Part shown: in pieces, positions 62,218-64,000 of the stretch
Position numbering within the stretch: the stretch's first letter is position 1
Layout: every line of letters starts with the position of its first letter
Assembly (NCBI RefSeq): GCF_020526085.1
Contig: NZ_CP084874.1
Coordinates: 1,736,001-1,800,000, forward strand
Source of the DNA: Klebsiella africana
GTDB taxonomy: Bacteria > Pseudomonadota > Gammaproteobacteria > Enterobacterales > Enterobacteriaceae
Length of the DNA stretch: 64,000 bases
Direction: 5' to 3'
Notes under the pieces: generated by a model
What the model was told of the DNA's origin: nothing
The model's database searches: none
The model's input: only the letters and a program-made list of their open reading frames with translations
Translations under genes and position numbers: made by a program

Positions 62218-63624
62218 ATGAACGCGAATACGATTCGCCTGCAATTTCAGCAGGGCCAAATTGATGCCTGCGCCATTGCCGCGCTGTTTGCCAGCGGCCA
62301 GCTGTCGCCACTTGCGTTTACGGAAGCCTGCCTGACGGCGGCAAAAGAGACCCAGGGGATTTTTATTACGCTGACTCCCGAACGCGCCCGTCAGGAGGCT
62401 GCCGCCTCGACGCAGCGCTGGCGTAAGGGCGCGCCGCTGAGCCCACTGGACGGTATCCCGGTCTGCTGGAAAGATTTATTCGATATTACCGGGACCCGAA
62501 CCACTGCAGGTTCCGCAACCCGTCTGGATGCGCCTCTCGCGACACACGATGCCGGAATGGTAGCGCGCCTGACGCAGGCGGGAATGGTGACTATCGGCAA
62601 AACCAATCTGAGTGAGTTTGCCTTTTCCGGCCTGGGTATTAACCCGACGTTTACCACCCCGGCATTACTGGCAACCGATGGCGAGGAACATGTTCCTGGC
62701 GGCTCTTCCAGTGGCGCGGCGCGAGCGGTTGCTCAAGGGGTGGCCTGTATTGCAATAGGAACGGACACCGCGGGTTCCGTGCGTATCCCTGCTGCGTTTA
62801 ACGGAGCGATCGGTTTTCGCGCCAGCCGTCACCGCTATGACGCGAGCGGAGTATTTCCCCTGGCGGCGTCTCTCGATACGCTCGGGCCTCTTTGTCGCAG
62901 CGTTCGCGATGCTTACGCCCTTGATGTCATTCTCTGTGGCGAGGAGACGACTTCGTCGCCGGTTCCACGGTTAATTGTCGATCCGGACATTCTCGACGCC
63001 GCTGATGCTAGCGTCCGTGACAACAGTGTCTCGTTGCTGTCCCGATTAGCGGCGTCAGGCGTCGTTGTTGAATATCGGCGCCTGCCAGCCTTTCATGAGG
63101 CAATTACCTGGATTGCTCACCATGGCTGGCCAGGAGCGATTGAAGCCTTTCAGTTACATGCCTCGCTGTTGGCATCACCGGCAGCAACGGCGATGGATCC
63201 GTTCATTCGCCGCCGGCTGCTGGCCTCCGGCACGATTGATCCGGCGGTGCTCACCAGCTTTATGCGTCTAAGTCCGGTCTGGCAGCAGGCACTGGCTGAA
63301 GAACTCAATGGCGCGATTTTGGTGACCCCGACGGTCGCGCATACCGCGCCGCGACTGGCGCCCTTGCAGGCGGATGCCGAGGCATTTGCCCTCGCCAATA
63401 GCGCCACGCTGCGCTTAACCATGCCAGGTAGTTTACTGGATATGCCCGGTCTCGCGGTGCCAAGCGGTACGACGGCGAACGGCCTGTATACCAGTCTGCT
63501 TTTCTCTTCACCGAGCGGTGAAGATCGCTCGCTTTTAGGCGCTGCCTGTGCAGTAGCGCATCTGCTGGCGCCCTCCAAAGGTGATGGCGCCAATTCGTTA
63601 TCCCTCAACTCAAAAGGAAAATAA
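62218..63624 (+). CDS. Amidase-signature family hydrolase
   Basis: A 468-residue amidase. The Ser-cisSer-Lys triad is visible: Lys in PVCWKDLFD (about residue 84), cis-Ser in [10 protein letters not shown] (about 162) and nucleophile Ser in [11 protein letters not shown] (about 186). The amide substrate is unknown. ATG 62218 is used, with AAGGGTGAT in front and no coding signal upstream. Ends 2 bases before the deacetylase gene, so both act in one pathway. Confidence 0.87.
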   Translation: MNANTIRLQFQQGQIDACAIAALFASGQLSPLAFTEACLTAAKETQGIFITLTPERARQEAAASTQRWRKGAPLSPLDGIPVCWKDLFDITGTRTTAGSATRLDAPLATHDAGMVARLTQAGMVTIGKTNLSEFAFSGLGINPTFTTPALLATDGEEHVPGGSSSGAARAVAQGVACIAIGTDTAGSVRIPAAFNGAIGFRASRHRYDASGVFPLAASLDTLGPLCRSVRDAYALDVILCGEETTSSPVPRLIVDPDILDAADASVRDNSVSLLSRLAASGVVVEYRRLPAFHEAITWIAHHGWPGAIEAFQLHASLLASPAATAMDPFIRRRLLASGTIDPAVLTSFMRLSPVWQQALAEELNGAILVTPTVAHTAPRLAPLQADAEAFALANSATLRLTMPGSLLDMPGLAVPSGTTANGLYTSLLFSSPSGEDRSLLGAACAVAHLLAPSKGDGANSLSLNSKGK

Positions 63625-63626
63625 AC

Positions 63627-64000
63627 ATGGCCAAAGAAATCCTTTGCGCATTTGGTGTGGACGTTGATGCCGTTGCCGGCTGGCTGGGGTCATATGGTGG
63701 CGAGGACTCACCGGATGATATCTCACGCGGCTTGTTTGCCGGGGAAGTGGGCGCGCCACGACTGCTGAAACTGTTCGCGGAGCAGCAATTACGTACGACG
63801 TGGTTTATTCCCGGGCATTCGATAGAGACCTTTCCGGAGCAGATGAAAGCGGTTGTGGAGGCAGGGCATGAGGTGGGGATCCATGGTTATAGCCATGAGA
63901 ACCCGATTGCCATGACGCCGGCCCAGGAGGAAGCCGTGCTGGATCGTAGCATCGAACTGGTGACGCAGTTAGCCGGTAAACGCCCAACCGGGTATGTGGC
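63627..64000 (+). CDS. HpPgdA-like polysaccharide deacetylase, 3' end cut by window
   Basis: The first 124 residues of a NodB-fold deacetylase strongly resembling Helicobacter pylori PgdA (HP0310): [51 protein letters not shown] and [11 protein letters not shown]. Metal ligands are Asp in the VDVD motif and the two His of HGYSH. Relatives include allantoinase PuuE and cyclic imide hydrolases, so pairing with an amidase suggests breakdown of a cyclic imide or ureide as much as peptidoglycan modification. Frame open to the window end. Confidence 0.88.
   Translation, partial: MAKEILCAFGVDVDAVAGWLGSYGGEDSPDDISRGLFAGEVGAPRLLKLFAEQQLRTTWFIPGHSIETFPEQMKAVVEAGHEVGIHGYSHENPIAMTPAQEEAVLDRSIELVTQLAGKRPTGYV

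Overview
The window is a chromosomal segment of a Klebsiella species, most likely K. pneumoniae or a close relative. This is inferred from gene order and recognisable proteins; no search was run. The left edge is the end of a D-galactan I (O1/O2-type) O-antigen cluster (glf, wbbN, wbbO). It is followed by the complete his operon, the yeeZ/yeeY/plaP/sbcB/dacD/sbmC/yeeA/yeeX order also known from E. coli, and nac-cbl-ldtA(erfK) beside tRNA-Asn genes.

Layout. 1-4.5 kb: O-antigen galactosyltransferase genes. 4.5-11.8 kb (minus strand): hisGDCBHAFI with its leader peptide, attenuator and promoter. 11.9-23.5 kb: yeeZ, a LysR gene, plaP, an ArsR regulator divergent from an EF-G paralogue, sbcB, dacD, SOS-controlled sbmC, yeeA and yeeX. 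23.7-39.8 kb: a Klebsiella-type accessory stretch with cobS-cobT, an adenosylhomocysteinase-like protein, an HPP-family membrane protein, a tautomerase, a lipoate-ligase-like protein, an MHS transporter, a periplasmic protein paired with a GGDEF-EAL enzyme, yeaR-yoaG, a GAF-GGDEF cyclase and a protein-kinase-like protein.

39.9-48.7 kb is mobile-element debris around two tRNA-Asn genes. A 4.7 kb AT-rich segment is bounded by 141-bp direct repeats that include the tRNA-Asn 3' end. It holds an unrecognised 582-aa protein, a P-loop NTPase gene broken by a stop codon, a P4-satellite-like antisense-RNA immunity region, a Ner-like regulator and an intact MazEF-type module. The second tRNA-Asn is followed by a decayed copy of the same toxin-antitoxin module, an XRE fragment, an intact higBA-type pair and a frameshifted gene. 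No integrase or transposase is present.

48.7-64 kb: amn, a membrane-anchored alpha/beta hydrolase, a gate-domain membrane protein, an AcuI-type reductase with its TetR regulator, a CPA1 antiporter, the third tRNA-Asn, nac (sigma-54 promoter plus an NtrC palindrome), cbl, ldtA, and an operon of an amidase and an HpPgdA-like deacetylase (cut by the window edge) divergent from an unusual GntR regulator.

Housekeeping parts are GC-rich. The 40.3-42.8 kb segment is strikingly AT-rich and is the clearest foreign DNA in the window. The strongest candidates for something undescribed are the 582-aa protein at 40368-42116, the periplasmic-domain/c-di-GMP pair at 31537-33955, the kinase-like protein at 38686-39789, and the repeated association of one toxin-antitoxin family with tRNA-Asn genes.
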